Part shown: positions 12,025 to 33,662 of the stretch, piece by piece
How the letters are laid out: each line of letters opens with the position of its first letter
Position numbering within the stretch: the stretch's first letter is position 1
NCBI GenBank assembly: GCA_009761415.1
Contig: QUOL01000012.1
Location: 1,069,001-1,133,000 of the forward strand
DNA: 64,000 nt
Source of the DNA: Sarcomyxa edulis
Taxonomy: Eukaryota > Basidiomycota > Agaricomycetes > Agaricales > Mycenaceae
Direction of reading: 5' to 3'
Notes under the pieces: model-generated
Seen by the model: the letters and a program-made list of their open reading frames with translations, nothing else
The model's database searches: none
What the model was told of the DNA's origin: nothing
Made by a program: the position numbers and the translations under genes

Positions 12025-12274
12025 CGTTATCGTTATAACCAAGTTATAACAGGGGACTTCAATGGACCGTAGACTTGTATACATTTGAATATGTTTATAT
12101 CTCACATGTATCTCCCATACAAAAGACCTAAGGGGCTCTGTAGAGGCAAAATACATGATCATAGGCACAAAACTACAGGACCAGATATCAAGGAGAGTGG
12201 AGGGAAGATGTGGAGCAGTAAAGAGATAAAGATATGCAGCAGGTGCATGCATGGATGGTCGGAAGAAGTTCTGC

Positions 12275-12971
12275 TCACAAAGGGGGCCAGGAAGGGGACA
12301 TTTTATTGAGAACAATCTGGACATCATTGAGAGCCGCAGCAAAAGTCTGCTCGGCGAAATGGAAGTCGAGACGGGACTGAAAGGGCCTCCATGGCTCCTT
12401 GTCGGGAGGGGGTGGGAATTTTTTCGTTGCGCGACCGTACTCTTTGAACGGGAAGATGCTCGTAGGTCAGTCAAGTACTGTTCGAGTGATATTCAACTTT
12501 GATATTGTCCAATTGGGGAATGTACGACTCCGTTGACGGTTCAGAAGACAGGGGAGCTTGAGTACATTTTCGTAAGGATGCTCAGCATATAATATGATAT
12601 TGCAACATACCTAAATCATTGAGATGTGTATCTTTGTCGGGAGACGCGTCGTCAATGGACCCGCCATTGGCAGGCTCGTCTTGTGTCCTGACAGACACAT
12701 CTGCACCGCGCTTTTGGGTGGACAAACCCTCCGCTGCGTGTGAGGCACCTGCCCCAGAGTCGAGTCCTTGCACTCAGAATCAGATAGAATCAGTAAGAGA
12801 TAACACACCATCCTGATTCTCTTTCTGGTTTAATCTCCTCTCATACTCTTTAAGGATTTGCGTCTCTCGATATTTAGATTTACACGCTTGTCTATGCCGG
12901 CCGAGCCCATGTGCATTGAAATTTTGGTTACAGTATTCGCAGATCTTGGACTCTGCAGTCCTGCGAGGCAT
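12275..12971 (-). pseudogene. Frame-broken N-terminal relict of a Plavaka-like (CACTA-type) transposase
   Basis: Reading down from the ATG at 12971, exon 1 gives MPRRTAESKICEYCNQNF with a C2H2 finger (CEYC...HGLGRHRQAC). This splices to an acidic linker (to 12611), then to an exon from 12556 with the segment DNIKVEYHSNST, where it meets a stop. The next conserved block, FKEYGRATKKF then KEPWRPFQSRLDFHFAEQTF, continues in a different frame until a stop at 12277-12275. The order (C2H2 finger, acidic linker, IKVEYH, W-x-PF-x-SR-x-D-F-x-FAE) is what I know from the N-terminus of Plavaka-type transposases that are abundant in Agaricomycetes. The remaining two-thirds, including the catalytic core, is absent: fol3 ends at 12024. 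No terminal inverted repeats or target duplications were recognised. It could alternatively be a small expressed zinc-finger gene ending at the first stop. Confidence 0.6.
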
Positions 12972-13219
12972 CGTGAACCAGACGTGTAGATTCCTGATCT
13001 AGTACTTTTAGTATGCTGGTAGAGGCATGAGCAAAGAGATGGTTATATACTGGCCTGTAGAGGGCGACGTGAGCGTGTTTCTCGCCTACAGTACTCAGTT
13101 GCACCCAGTTGGACCAAGCTGCGTTCGTGTGACTGTGACATAGTTCATGTGACTCGCCAATGCGGAACCGTGAGCAAACTCGGCCGGCATTCTCAACTCT
13201 CCCTCTTACTCGTTCTACG

Positions 13220-22818
<9,599 letters not shown>

Positions 22819-23014
22819 TCTACTCGTTAATCTCTTTTGCATTACTTATATTGTGTAGTTGTATGGATCCTCAAAATTGTATCTGATTTGATCTCGATCT
22901 TGCAGTTGTAGGTCCAAGTGGGCGCTGTGTTGTGCATGCTTGGCAAAAGCCACTGACTCTGCCACCGAATCGAGACGATCGAAACGTAAAGTTGAACTTC
23001 ATTCAACGCTCAAG

Positions 23015-25385
23015 ATGGAAGACGCGATCCTCGACGGAGGCCACAACATATTCCACAATGAAGACGGAGATCCCATCAAGTTCTTCATTCACAAGAGCAT
23101 CAGGCCCGGCGCACGCGTAAAGCTCACCAACGACATCCAGGTTTGTATATCAACATCAATGTCTCCTATGCATCAACTCTAAATTTGGATCTAGGTCAAC
23201 GGAGGCATTGTCTTGGAAGAGGATACAGGCGCCGACACCGTTCTTTACGACCCCATACGCTATAACCAGGACCCTCAGGTCCTGAAAGATTTCTACGGCC
23301 TATCTGAAGACCCGCAGAAATCGCGAATTTTCGTGGAAACGTCCAACTTCGTGCAGATTTGCATTATAAGAGGTGAGTATGTTCACATGCTACCCGAGAA
23401 CAAAAGGATGCCTGGTCGTCGCCCTGGTACCCTGTACGTGCATTCAATCCCCCGAGACATCATCCACGCCGTTGACTTGACCTACAGTCGCAACGCGTTT
23501 ACACCACAAGATGACGAGCATTTAGCTCGGTATATCGCCGTAAAGATACCAGAAGAGGAGGATGGTGGGAGGACCGGTGTAGTGATATACAAGGAACTCG
23601 AGGAACTTGTAAGTAAGTCTAACTTCGATTTGCGCGTGTCGACCTAACGAGGTTGCACAGGGAAAGACAGGAGGGGAATATGAATGGATCAAACGACACA
23701 CTTGGCAAAGCTGGCGAGGACGATACGTAAATCATCGGACGTCTTTTGATCAACGCATAGCTGGCTTTGGCATTGTGGGACATAGCAAGGACAAGTATGA
23801 CCGCATACGACAAGAGCGACCGAGAAAATCTCGAACGATTTCATATGACGTCATTAATCAGGACGAGGACGAGGACGAAAGTGAAGATGAGGATGAAGAG
23901 GAGGCATTCGCAGAAGACATAGCAACGGGAGTCCCCGATATCGTCCTAGAAGAGAGCAATCGAAAGCGCCGTAGACACACACGCGACGATAGGGTTTCAG
24001 CAGCAAAACGACCAAAGACTACTAGGAAATCTGTATCAGACGGCGAAGAAGCACCCACCAACAAATCTAGGATTCAAGACAAAGGGAAGCAGAGGCAAAT
24101 TACACCCCTTGACATAGACGAAGATAGGAACGAAGTTGAGATGCCTCAGGCCAAGTGAGTCTCTCAGATCTCTTTCGTGTTGTTCACTCATTTTCTGTGC
24201 AGTCCGCTGCCCGAGGAAGTCTACGACCAGCTCCATGATCACAACGAACCTGGTCCCTCCGGGACGCAGCATATTTCTACGCAGATTCCTTCTCAAGCCA
24301 CCTTAGTGGGCACCGCGCCCGTGCCACAGCAAAAGTCACAACCCCGTGGTCGTCAACCTACTGTGCGCGGAGACATCACTATGGCTGATGACACAAACGC
24401 CTCAATACATGACATTCCTCCGAGACATAAATCGAAAGCAATCAACCCATCCCGTTTACGGCCTCCGCAGGCCAAACCCGTATCTCCCCCTTCCCCTCCC
24501 CCTCCCCCGGTTCCGCCTCAAGTGCAAAACACTTCGACGGGAAACGCGTCGCAGAAACGGAGGGCAAAGAAGAAGGAAAACGTCAATCCGCTTGTTTCTC
24601 GTCCTGTGGAAGCGAACGCATCAGCACCTTATCATAATACTCGTTTAAGATCTAGGTCGGCGGAGCCCACTGTGATAGCAACGGCACAGAAGACAAGGAA
24701 AGGGAAATCCAAAGTTACAGCCAAGAAATCATCGGCTGATCTTATTGCGCTCCCTGAAGAGGAAGAGGAGGAAGCTGAAGCTGAAGCTGGTGATCCGCCT
24801 GAACAAGTTATCAAGATCGAAGAGGTCATCAACATCGGTGCTGCTCTCGAAGTCAACGACGAGGCTCAACCCCAACTTACGGTCGGGGAGACTTTGGAAG
24901 AAGAGCAAGATGTTGAGGATCTTCTCATCGCCGCCGATCAAAGTGGCCACACTGAGCATGATGACCAGGACCAGGACCAAGACCAAATCGATATTTCAAC
25001 GGATGACAGTACACCTATGGACCGCGACGATGCTCAAACTGCTCGGTCCCTGAGAAGGAGTTCTACGCCTTTCGATGGTCTAAATCCCAGTCAACTCCTC
25101 GCGAGGAGTAGCCAGAACCCACGCGCGAAGCCTTCAACAGCTCCTGCACCTCTGCCCCCCAATCCTGCAACGTCAACCCCCGTCGCCCGTCGAACTCGCC
25201 GTGGTGTGCTTGCCTTTGGTCGTCCCCCTGCCCCCAGTCCTCGTACACCCGCACCTTCGTTCCCTGTTAATGGGACTCGTGCTAAGAGGAAGAAGGATGA
25301 GATTGCTGAGGAGGCGAAGCAAGAACCATATATACCCCCTTTCGGGACTAGGGCTCGCGATCGAGTGCTTGCTGCCCGCGGATAG
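23015..25385 (+). CDS. RAP1: Rap1-like telomere protein (BRCT + Rap1 Myb domains)
   Basis: Five exons (23015-23140, 23195-23433, 23488-23608, 23661-24154, 24203-25385) give 720 residues. The first ~120 residues resemble a BRCT domain placed right at the N-terminus (DGDPIKFFIHKSIRPGAR, NGGIVLEEDTGADTVLYD), as in Rap1/TERF2IP. A short YVHMLPENKRMPGRRPG linker follows. Then comes a Rap1-type Myb domain: FTPQDDEHLARYIAVKIP, VIYKELEEL and RHTWQSWRGRYVNH. After it lies an acidic run (DEDEDESEDEDEEE), basic clusters (RKRRRH, AKRPK) that may be nuclear localisation signals, and a long Pro/Ser-rich disordered tail. A C-terminal RCT domain is not obvious. Rap1 in filamentous fungi and animals is recruited to telomeres through the Taz1/TRF partner; direct DNA binding by one Myb domain is not implied. 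The spacer to PRP8 is only about 200 bp. Confidence 0.8.
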
Positions 25386-25696
25386 AGATTGGATTGCGTA
25401 GGCTCTCTCCTTGTCCTGTACTGTACATATTATTTTTATCAAGTCTTCTATAATCCAAGGGACGGTTGTCACCGAGTCTTCCCTAGTCCTCATCCATCCC
25501 ACAAGAGATACATATCTTCGTTTTGAAGGCAGAGGGGAACAAACAATGCATATTGTTTTGCTTGGAAGGTGATACAGATAACAGAACCGTAGAGTACATA
25601 TAGGCGGTATGGTAAGACGTAAGTTCATAATGCATAAGGTCATGAGGTCGTAGAGTCGTAAAGTCGTGGCTACGAGAATGGAAATGGAAATGGAAA
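25386..25696. other. Convergent 3' spacer between the Rap1-like gene and KHA1
   Basis: The two genes end toward each other about 310 bp apart. Nothing coding is seen. Just before the KHA1 stop lies a short ggaaat tandem (three copies, about 25679-25697). Confidence 0.5.
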
Positions 25697-28600
25697 TCAG
25701 TCTAAGGAGACGTTAGCGGCTTGCAAGACAACTATGTCGCATCTCGAGCGAGCTAGCACGAGGGCAGTGGCAACATCACCAATGGTCTTGGAGATTTCAG
25801 GACCGATACTTCCATATTCCTCCATAAGTTTCTTCAATTCTTGGTGATGGCTCTCGACTGCTAATCTCCTCGAGCGTCCAGTGACGACTGTGACCCTTGT
25901 CCGGTGAAGAGGGTCGAGTTTCGAAGTAGATTCCTGGATGATGGCATGCAGAGGTATTGGTGATGCTATCTCTTTGAATTCGACGCGGGAGTTGGTCGAG
26001 CTAGAAGTCGATGAGACATCATTCTGGGTCGCATATCGGGCCCATGCCACACTATCAGCAGTCTCCGACTGTAGACGTGTCTCAGTGGTGGCTTGACCGT
26101 AGACGGTATCAGGGAACGTAGCGGCTGTGGCGCCGGCCTAAAACAAAGGGCTGTAATTTAGTGCTGTTTGGAAGCAAGAAAGTGAGATGAAGCGCACCGA
26201 GGGTATAGTTAGTTTGTTGAGTTCCTCAGTCATCTTCTCATCACCAAGATGCGCGGTATCCATCTCGACAAGATCAACATCAAAGTCCTTCTTGATGACC
26301 CGAACAATTGTGGCGCTGGTTTTGGGATTGTCGCAAAGCTGCATGACAAAGTCCAAGGCGAGACGATCATCTGGCCCTCCGAAGAAAGGCAGGTAAATAT
26401 GATGATAGCTGCCTGTTTGTCCGGTTGACTCGCATGGGTCCACGTAGAGCGCGACGTCGACTTTGGATTGTGAGAAGACGCCACGCACGAAGTGGGACTG
26501 AAGTGCGGATGTCGATTTTTCAGTCCCGGTGGATTTGAACAGAGCATCGAAGGGGTTACTGATAGCGGCGGCTCTTGGCGTCATCGCCCCGTCGTTCCCG
26601 TGCCCATCAGGTGTGATGGCAGTAGGTGAAAGCCAAGGGATGATGAGCAAGTCAGATGCATTGTCCCGCGCATGCTCGGCAGCTCTATAGGATAGATCAT
26701 CGTATTGGACGATGGATAACGACGTGGTTATTGGCAGGTTGTTGAGTTGACCGAACATCCGAAAGATCGCGAGTAGAGGATCAGTGCGTAGCAATGTATC
26801 GGAGACCGACGACTTCATGACTGCTGAAACACGATCGGATAGTTCGATGAGCCGGACTGCATCGATAAACAGCTCTGGCTGTTTCCCCCTTCTACTGGAA
26901 GAGACATCCGTCGAGATCCTTGAGACTGTTGATGGTAAAGACGACGATGACGGCTTGATAAGTTGAGTGAAAGCCATCATCCCAGGCAAATGGTCGATTT
27001 TATCCAAGATGATCGTGAAACGAGTTTTCTTCTCCGCATCGTCCCTCGAGGATCTATCAGCCCCTCCAGCCTCGTCTCCAGCAACATTGTTGAAGTTGGC
27101 ACCCGTAGCAGCAACCCGTACACGTTTGTTCGGGGGATAGAAAGCCGTGACAAGCGGCGTGGTAATGAAAGTTAACGTGAGAGCTTCTAAAACGAACATG
27201 GAAAAGACTTTCTGAAGAGTTTTCCGGACGATAATGTTAGTTGTGGTATGCCAGATGGGGATTGATGATACTCACAGGGGTCAGGATTCCTGCCGACAGG
27301 CCGACATTTAAAACGATCAATTCTACAAGTCTGGAAGATTTTAGAGAACAGTCAGGAAGATGAAACGTAAACGGAGAAAGTACGCACCCTTTACAACTCA
27401 TCAAGGATCCGATGGTACAAGATTCACGCCAGTTGAATTTAGCAATATAGTGTGCAGCAACACTGCATCCACCGAATTTTCCGATGAATGCTAGAGCAAT
27501 AATCGCTATAGTATAGGCCCATGTGATTCCTGTATGCGTTCGAAGTCAGTACCGTTCTGCAGTGTAGTAGGTAAAGATCGTACCATTATCTAGAAGACCA
27601 AGATCCGTAGAAAGGCCTGACAGCGTGAAATAAAGCGGTAGAAAGATGATGGACACCTAAGTATATGAATGTGAGTACAGTAATCGAGTGTTATTTTCGG
27701 ATCACATCTTACCATATCTTCCAACTTTTCCGTCAATGCAATTGTTAACCCACCTTCGCGAGGAACAATGATCCCGGCCACAAACGCGCCTATTCATGGA
27801 AGCCTCAAAATCAACACTGAAACGGCGAAACCGCATAACGACAAAGTGCGCTCACCAAAGATAGCGTGTACACCGATGATGTCGGTGAAGAATGCGGACG
27901 CAAACAGCAACAAAATGGTGACTGTCATGAAGAACATAGTCGGGCCATTTTCGGTGGAACCTGTCTTTATCGCAAGCCACCGTAGCGCCATTTTGACAGG
28001 GAAAAGTAGCACCAATGTCCATGCGAAGCACGTCAACAAGATATACAAAGCGGTCAATCCTGAGCCAGCATTGACAAGCGCCACACTAAGTGCTAACAAT
28101 GTCCAACCGATGATGTCGTTCCCGACGCCGGCTGAAAGGACGACAATACCGACCGTAGTGTCAAGCAACTTCAACTCGGTCAAGATACGACATAGAACGG
28201 GAAACGCCGTGATCGAGTATGCTACTCCGGTGAAGAGCATGAAGTATGTAAATTTGATGTCCTGGGGAATGAACTGGTGGTATAGGGGAACTGATAGTGC
28301 CGCACCGAAGCCGAAGGGAAGTATCATGCCACTTAGAGCGACGGTGGCAGAGAGTCGTGCATTCCGTTTGATAACGGCTGAGTCGATTTCAAGACCGACC
28401 AAAAATAGAAATAGGCAGAGACCTATGTTTGCGGTCAACGAAAGGTAGGGCTGAGAGTCCTTTGGGAATATATGATCGGTGAATCCAGGGATACGACCTG
28501 CATGAAGTGTTAGCAAAACGAGGAGAAGGGATATGATCAGGCATACGGACCGAAAGCAGTGGGACCTGCATATGTCATAGTGTGAGAAAAGAACACATCT

Positions 28601-29001
28601 TGGAATGAAGGAAAGAAACTGCACCTAATAATATCCCTCCCAGCACTTCCGCGATAACTTTGGGTTGCTTCATCTTCCTCAGTCCCAGGCCCAACAGCTG
28701 ACTGGTCATAACGATGACCCCTTATCAGTAACAATCAGTATACGTTCTCAAATCAGGCCACCACCTTTGGCCGATCTAATGAAAGCCACTCACCCAGTTG
28801 GATGATCCATAATCTGAGAGGGTCCGAGACGTTGAACGAGGCCGGGTCAACACCAGTAAGCAGACCGCCCTGATTCCAAGAAAAGAGTGTTACAATTTTA
28901 TACATCCATTAAAAAGGCCAAAGACTGACCTGATCCGGAGCTTCACGCTTCACTCTAACATTGTGAAAGAGGCTGATCACGGTATTTGAGAATTGCGGCA
29001 T
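25697..29001 (-). CDS. KHA1: K+/H+ antiporter of the Kha1 type (CPA2 family)
   Basis: Monovalent cation/proton exchanger of internal membranes (Golgi in yeast). The spliced protein starts MPQFSNTVISLFHNVRV. A helix-rich exchanger domain then holds GGLLTGVDPASFNVSDPLRLW, MKQPKVIAEVLGGILLGPTAFG, NIGLCLFLFLVGLEIDSAVI, ALSGMILPFGFGAALSVPLY, LSAGVGNDIIGWTLLALSVA, FVAGIIVPREGGLTIALTEKL and CKGLVELIVLNVGLSAGI. About 12 hydrophobic segments fit the family. The donor used at the exon holding GPTAFG is GTCCGTATG, which joins F-G to RIPGF. A long cytosolic tail of about 500 residues follows, with USP-like segments (DLLIIPWLSP, DVALYVDPCES) ending at VLQAANVSLD. A further upstream ATG at 29217 could mark an extra first exon, but I could not connect it. 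Confidence 0.9.
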
Positions 29002-29508
29002 GAAAGAGTATCACTGCGATATTAATGTTCGTTGAAGATGATAGTGGGGTCTAAGCATGAAGAGGAAGGATAAGAAGCCTTTGTGGGAGTGAAGGTAGCT
29101 CAGAAGTTGCTCTACATGGATTGAGGGGAGATGTGGTTTTAGCCGAAGAGGGTAACTCGCGACTGGCCAATTGATCGATCCACAATTTCCTAAAACTACG
29201 CTTGTACCGGCGGCCATCCTGCGGCTTGGCTGCTAAATATGTGGAGCACCAGGGAGCATCGTATGCTAGTCAGGAAAAACATATCGACAACCTGCTAATA
29301 ATCATCCCACCAAAGATGACATCGACATCGACATGCACCGCTCAAATAACGACAATTATAATTTCATTGATGGGCAAGGTGTGGTCGTGGCAATAATAAG
29401 TCAGTAAACTATGCGAAAACGGATTGAATGTCAATAATGCTACTACTATACATGAGGTATGAATAATGACTTGAAAGCCTCCATGGTATGAAACAGAAAA
29501 AAAGAAAT
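29002..29508. other. Spacer between KHA1 5' end and the PH-domain gene 3' end
   Basis: Tandem minus-strand genes. The stretch around 29011-29217 has an ATG-led frame beginning MAAGTSVVLGNCGS. Other Kha1 proteins may start in a similar way, but no in-frame splice to the main model was found. The rest (29220-29508) shows nothing. Confidence 0.4.
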
Positions 29509-32500
29509 CTACATGCTCACAATCCCAAGAGAAATAACAGAACCACGTCGCGAAAGAGATAACAATGAGTTTTCCGGCTCTACTTTTGACGTGTCTGTTG
29601 TTGTGGATTCAGTAATCGAGATCTGCTTGGATCCTCGTCGTGGTGGAGGTGACAGTGATGTCACCTCGGGGTATTGCTCTATAGGAGATGGGAGGTTCCG
29701 TGGTTTTGGTATCGGTAGTGACGGGGTCACTGGTGTGAGAAGTTGCAAGAAACTGGGATCGTCTTGCATGTGAGTTATCTTTTCTCCTATGGGTGTTGCA
29801 GGAGGCGGAGGTAGACTCGCTATCGTCGGTGTTACTGGAAATGGAGGGGTCGGAGGCGGTGGAAGACTAGTCGTAGGTGCAGGGGCAGATGGCGACGGCG
29901 CACTGAGAATACGCAACCGTTGTTTTATCGAAGTATGACGTGAAACGGGAGGCGAAAATTGAGAAGGAGGTGGGGGGAGCGGTCCATTTGGCGGAGGGTA
30001 CGGTGGAATAGCAAGAGTCGGACTCGCTGGGACAGGAGATCCAGGAATAGAATATAAGTGCAAAGACGGACTCCGACTGCTTCCTGATGATGATCTACGA
30101 TGTGTGCGAAACTCGGGCTCGTCTGGCCTGGGTGGCAACACCGTAGATGGCGGAGGTTTTGGGGCAATCAACGACAACCTGAACGCACGATGTGCGACAG
30201 AATCGCGGAATGATGTTTTTGTGACAGGTGCAGATTCAGCTTTCGGTAGCTCCTGGTCAGGAGCAGGTGGCAATGCAGTTGTGGGGGCAGGACGCGGAGG
30301 AGGAGGCATGGATGCTCGATGTGACGAGCTTGGACGGGGGACAGAGAAGGATGTTGTATGCGAATGCGAATGAGAATGGGAGGCACTGCCACTACTGACA
30401 GTGTTTACGCTGTGTGCTGATGACACAGACGCTCGTTTTGAGAAATTAGGTAGAACAGAAATGCCAGAATGAACTGAAGATGATGGGCTTGGTGGGCGTT
30501 CTGCAGAATATGGATGAGGAAGTTGCAATCGGCTTGAATCTGAGGGTATCGATGGTGGAGGTCCACTGGGAGGAGTCAAACGTCTGGGTAACGTCCCTTG
30601 CCTTGACCACCGTTTCATACTAGATGTACGCTTTGTACTAGAGTTCGACCGGGCTAAACCAGTCCCATTCTCTGCTGAAGCAACAGTAGACACAGATTGG
30701 ATAGACGAAGGGCGAGGTTTAGAGCTAGATACCCCGAAAGATAAGCCTGAGAGGGAGGGAGTACGTGGACGGTCGGTATTGTTACCATTAGGCAAAGCAT
30801 CGATACCGAAGCTTCCTGCAACGCTATTATTGCCGTTCGTCTGTTGGTACAGCGTAGTAGGAGATTGAGGTGCGGATTCCACTGGGCTATTAGATGTCCA
30901 CCTCTTACGAGGAGGTGGCTGTAGGGAGAGCCCACCGAGCGACATCGCACGAGTAGCCCTCACTTTAGGCTTCACGGGCTCGGTCACTCGGAATTCAGGA
31001 AGACGTTCTGTGATCTTACGTTCCAGAGGAAATTCTGGACTAGCAGGAGCAGCGAAAGGGAGAGTCGAATGATAAGGCTGCGGATGTAGTTTTGGAGTAG
31101 CTATCGAAACGTCAGTTGGATTAGGGCGTATCATGCTGAGCAGGTTGCTCCCCATGCTGCCGAAAGACTCGTCGACCGTCTCCCGGTCAGACTCAATCGA
31201 GGCAGCCCGCGACGCAGAGCGAGGGCGAGTACCACCAAACAAACCCTTCAGCGCCGATACGGCCCCGCCATTTGAGTTTGGCTTGGGCACAGTAGCCTGA
31301 GAATGGATAGAATGCGCTGAGGATACTGATGCAGCATCTACTTGTGAAGAATGAGTCGTTGATGCATGGACAGGTCGCGAGCCAGTGAACTCGGTGAGGA
31401 GTTTAGCCTGAGTAGGGGAAGTAATCATGCCTTGCGCTTGCATGGAGCGCATGGATAGCATGACATCCATATCTCCTCTGGGCTCGATACCACCTAATGT
31501 ATGCGCTGGCATACCCAAGCCCGCTCGTACAGATCTAGAGAGAGAGAAACCTCGTGTGTAAGTACGCGATATTCGAATTCAAATATCACGATCACGCCTA
31601 CCGTTGACCGAGAATTGCATTTTTTATCATCGCGATCCATTTTTGCGCTTCGGCTGGGTCTGTCAACTGCAGGAACCACATCGTTCTACCACCTTCTTCG
31701 TGATTCATCTCCTTTCTCATGGCCCCGACGTCGGTGCCGCCCACTTTCACCACATGCCGCCGGCCTCCGACTTCTTCTTCGGCTACGAACACAACACTTT
31801 CCTCGTTGATCTCCAGTCTCTCGAGCTCCTTTTCTTCTGCTCCTGGTGACTTGAATAGATGCAAGTAGGAGACTGTGGGTGCAGCACCCCGCGTCAATAA
31901 TGTTATGGGAGATGAGAGAACCATGAAACGATTTTTCCAATGCTTTGAGAGCGCGAAGATACGCAAGGATGCTGGGGGGTAGTATTTGGGTAATGCAGAA
32001 GATGATTGGGTGAATGGAATCAGACTGGACGGAGTGGATGGAAACGGTGGAACAGAAGCAGGAGATATAGAATTACTTCGATTGTGTGATATTGTGGAGC
32101 TAGCTCTATGTCGTCCCATGAGCGGTTGAGGGGAGGGCGGGGATGCCAACAAGGAGGTATTTAAACCTAGCGGAGACCCTCTTCCGTTTGGGATATGCTC
32201 CTGAGTCCGTGCTTCACCTACCCGAGAGCTTTCTTCCACATCTACCGCGTCGTTGTCAAGCGCTTCTTCCATCGACCTCGCCGCAGCTTCTTGACGCAAG
32301 ACCGGCCCAAGCCCGATCGACTGCGCAGCCATATCGCGCAGGCGTTCACGTTCTTCTACCTCCTCATCTCTGCGGGGCGCGCTGATTTCAATGACATCGG
32401 GCAAGATGATAGGCATGGGAAGAGCTGGCTGTTTGATAGATTTACGTCGTCGCCCAAATGTAAAGCTCAAAGCGTCTGTAGCAACGATGAGGAGACTCCC

Positions 32501-33144
32501 GCGGGATCTTTTAAAAGCACCTGGGGAACCTTCTGCTGTGGAAGGACGAGAAGTCTCGTAAGATGTAAAGGATGTGGTTGTGTTGTAATGCGCGGCGAAA
32601 GGATCCGCGTCTGAAGCATGTAAGAATATGATACCCATTGTAGGATGTGTGTGTGTGTGCTCACCATAGCTGGTCGAGCTTGAGTCTGGACTCGTGCTGC
32701 TGTCCACGGACTTTTTCCCAGAGGCTGGATCTTTGCCCTTGGAAGAGTGAGACGTCTTCCTCATTGAATGTGTCGAGGACTTGCGTGTTCTGCGAGGAGG
32801 AGAGCTGGAAAGGTCGTCTTCTCGAGTGGATCTCTTGAAGACATGTGTTGTCTCTGACTGGGAACTGAATCGAAATGGGAGGATAGTCGTTGCTGGCGTT
32901 GTTGGTCGCGAAGATGGCATCTGGGTGGGCGTGGCTGTCGAGTAATACTGAGAGAGAGAGATGGAGGTAAGAAGAGGGCGCAATAAAGAAAGGGAAATCA
33001 AGGCAACATCAAAGCTCAGTATAGCGCCCGAAGGGAAAGAAATATATTTCCAGAGAATTTGTATCCATGAAATTATACCCAAGATTGCAGCAAAGAATTT
33101 ATAGGACTGATGCTCACCTTGATGTTCGAATTTGCCATGTGCAT
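29509..33144 (-). CDS. Large Ser/Pro-rich protein with a PH domain
   Basis: Four exons (33144-33118, 32947-32665, 32610-31602, 31534-29509) give about 1,114 residues. The first two ATGs are two codons apart (MHMANSNIK); an in-frame stop lies upstream. Most of the protein is low complexity, rich in Ser, Pro and Arg. The middle region (roughly residues 310-440) reads like a pleckstrin-homology domain: SLRIFALSKHWKNRFMVLSS, then VSYLHLFKS, ELERLEINEESVVFVAEEE, ending with the typical C-terminal helix WFLQLTDPAEAQKWIAMIKN. The C-terminal ~650 residues have many proline stretches (PPPPTPPF, LPPPPATP) that could bind SH3 or profilin-type partners. I do not recognise a named orthologue; a cortical signalling or polarity adaptor is plausible but inferred. 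Confidence 0.75.
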
Positions 33145-33662
33145 CGACTCATCTCACTCGGCCGTCTGTGAGCATTCAACCTAGCAGGCAACCTGGTAGC
33201 CTAGTATACAGTGGCAGCAACTTGGCAGACGTCGAGCTCTTCAACTCATCAACGTGGTTCAATTCCGACCCCAAATTTAATTATGTCTCATATACCGGCC
33301 AAACGCTCGGCTGTACCTGATCGGTCTCGACTCGCATGATTACTATGGACGACTTACAAACGCTGCCTGGGGCAGCATAGGTTTGGCATATCGATGCTTT
33401 ATTCTCCAGCGGCAGTCTCAGCGCCCAACAATCTTGTGCTGTCTGCACAGGTCTCGGGAGCAAAATGTTCGTCTCCGAGGGTCACTCGTGTTGACACCGT
33501 GCAAAGTTTCTTCTCGTCGTGCGCCGCTGATGTCAAGACCGAGGTGGAGTAATAACCGATCACGTCGTATACCACCAAATCATGATGAACGCAAGATGCA
33601 GATATATTCCGAGAGGTCAAGCAAAAAAAATTACATCACTAAGAATATCATGATGAAAACAG
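33145..33662. other. Intergenic, no gene seen
   Basis: Spacer between tandem minus-strand genes. It should include the promoter of the PH-domain gene and the 3' UTR of the coiled-coil gene. Open frames here (for example 33383-33691 plus) have no support. Confidence 0.45.

Noticed and set aside
11659..12474. 271-codon open frame on the minus strand antisense to fol3 and across the transposase relict
   Set aside because: It lies opposite a strongly conserved gene, shows no motif, and its protein is Ser/Pro/His-rich without domain features. Likely chance openness from G-rich codons in fol3.
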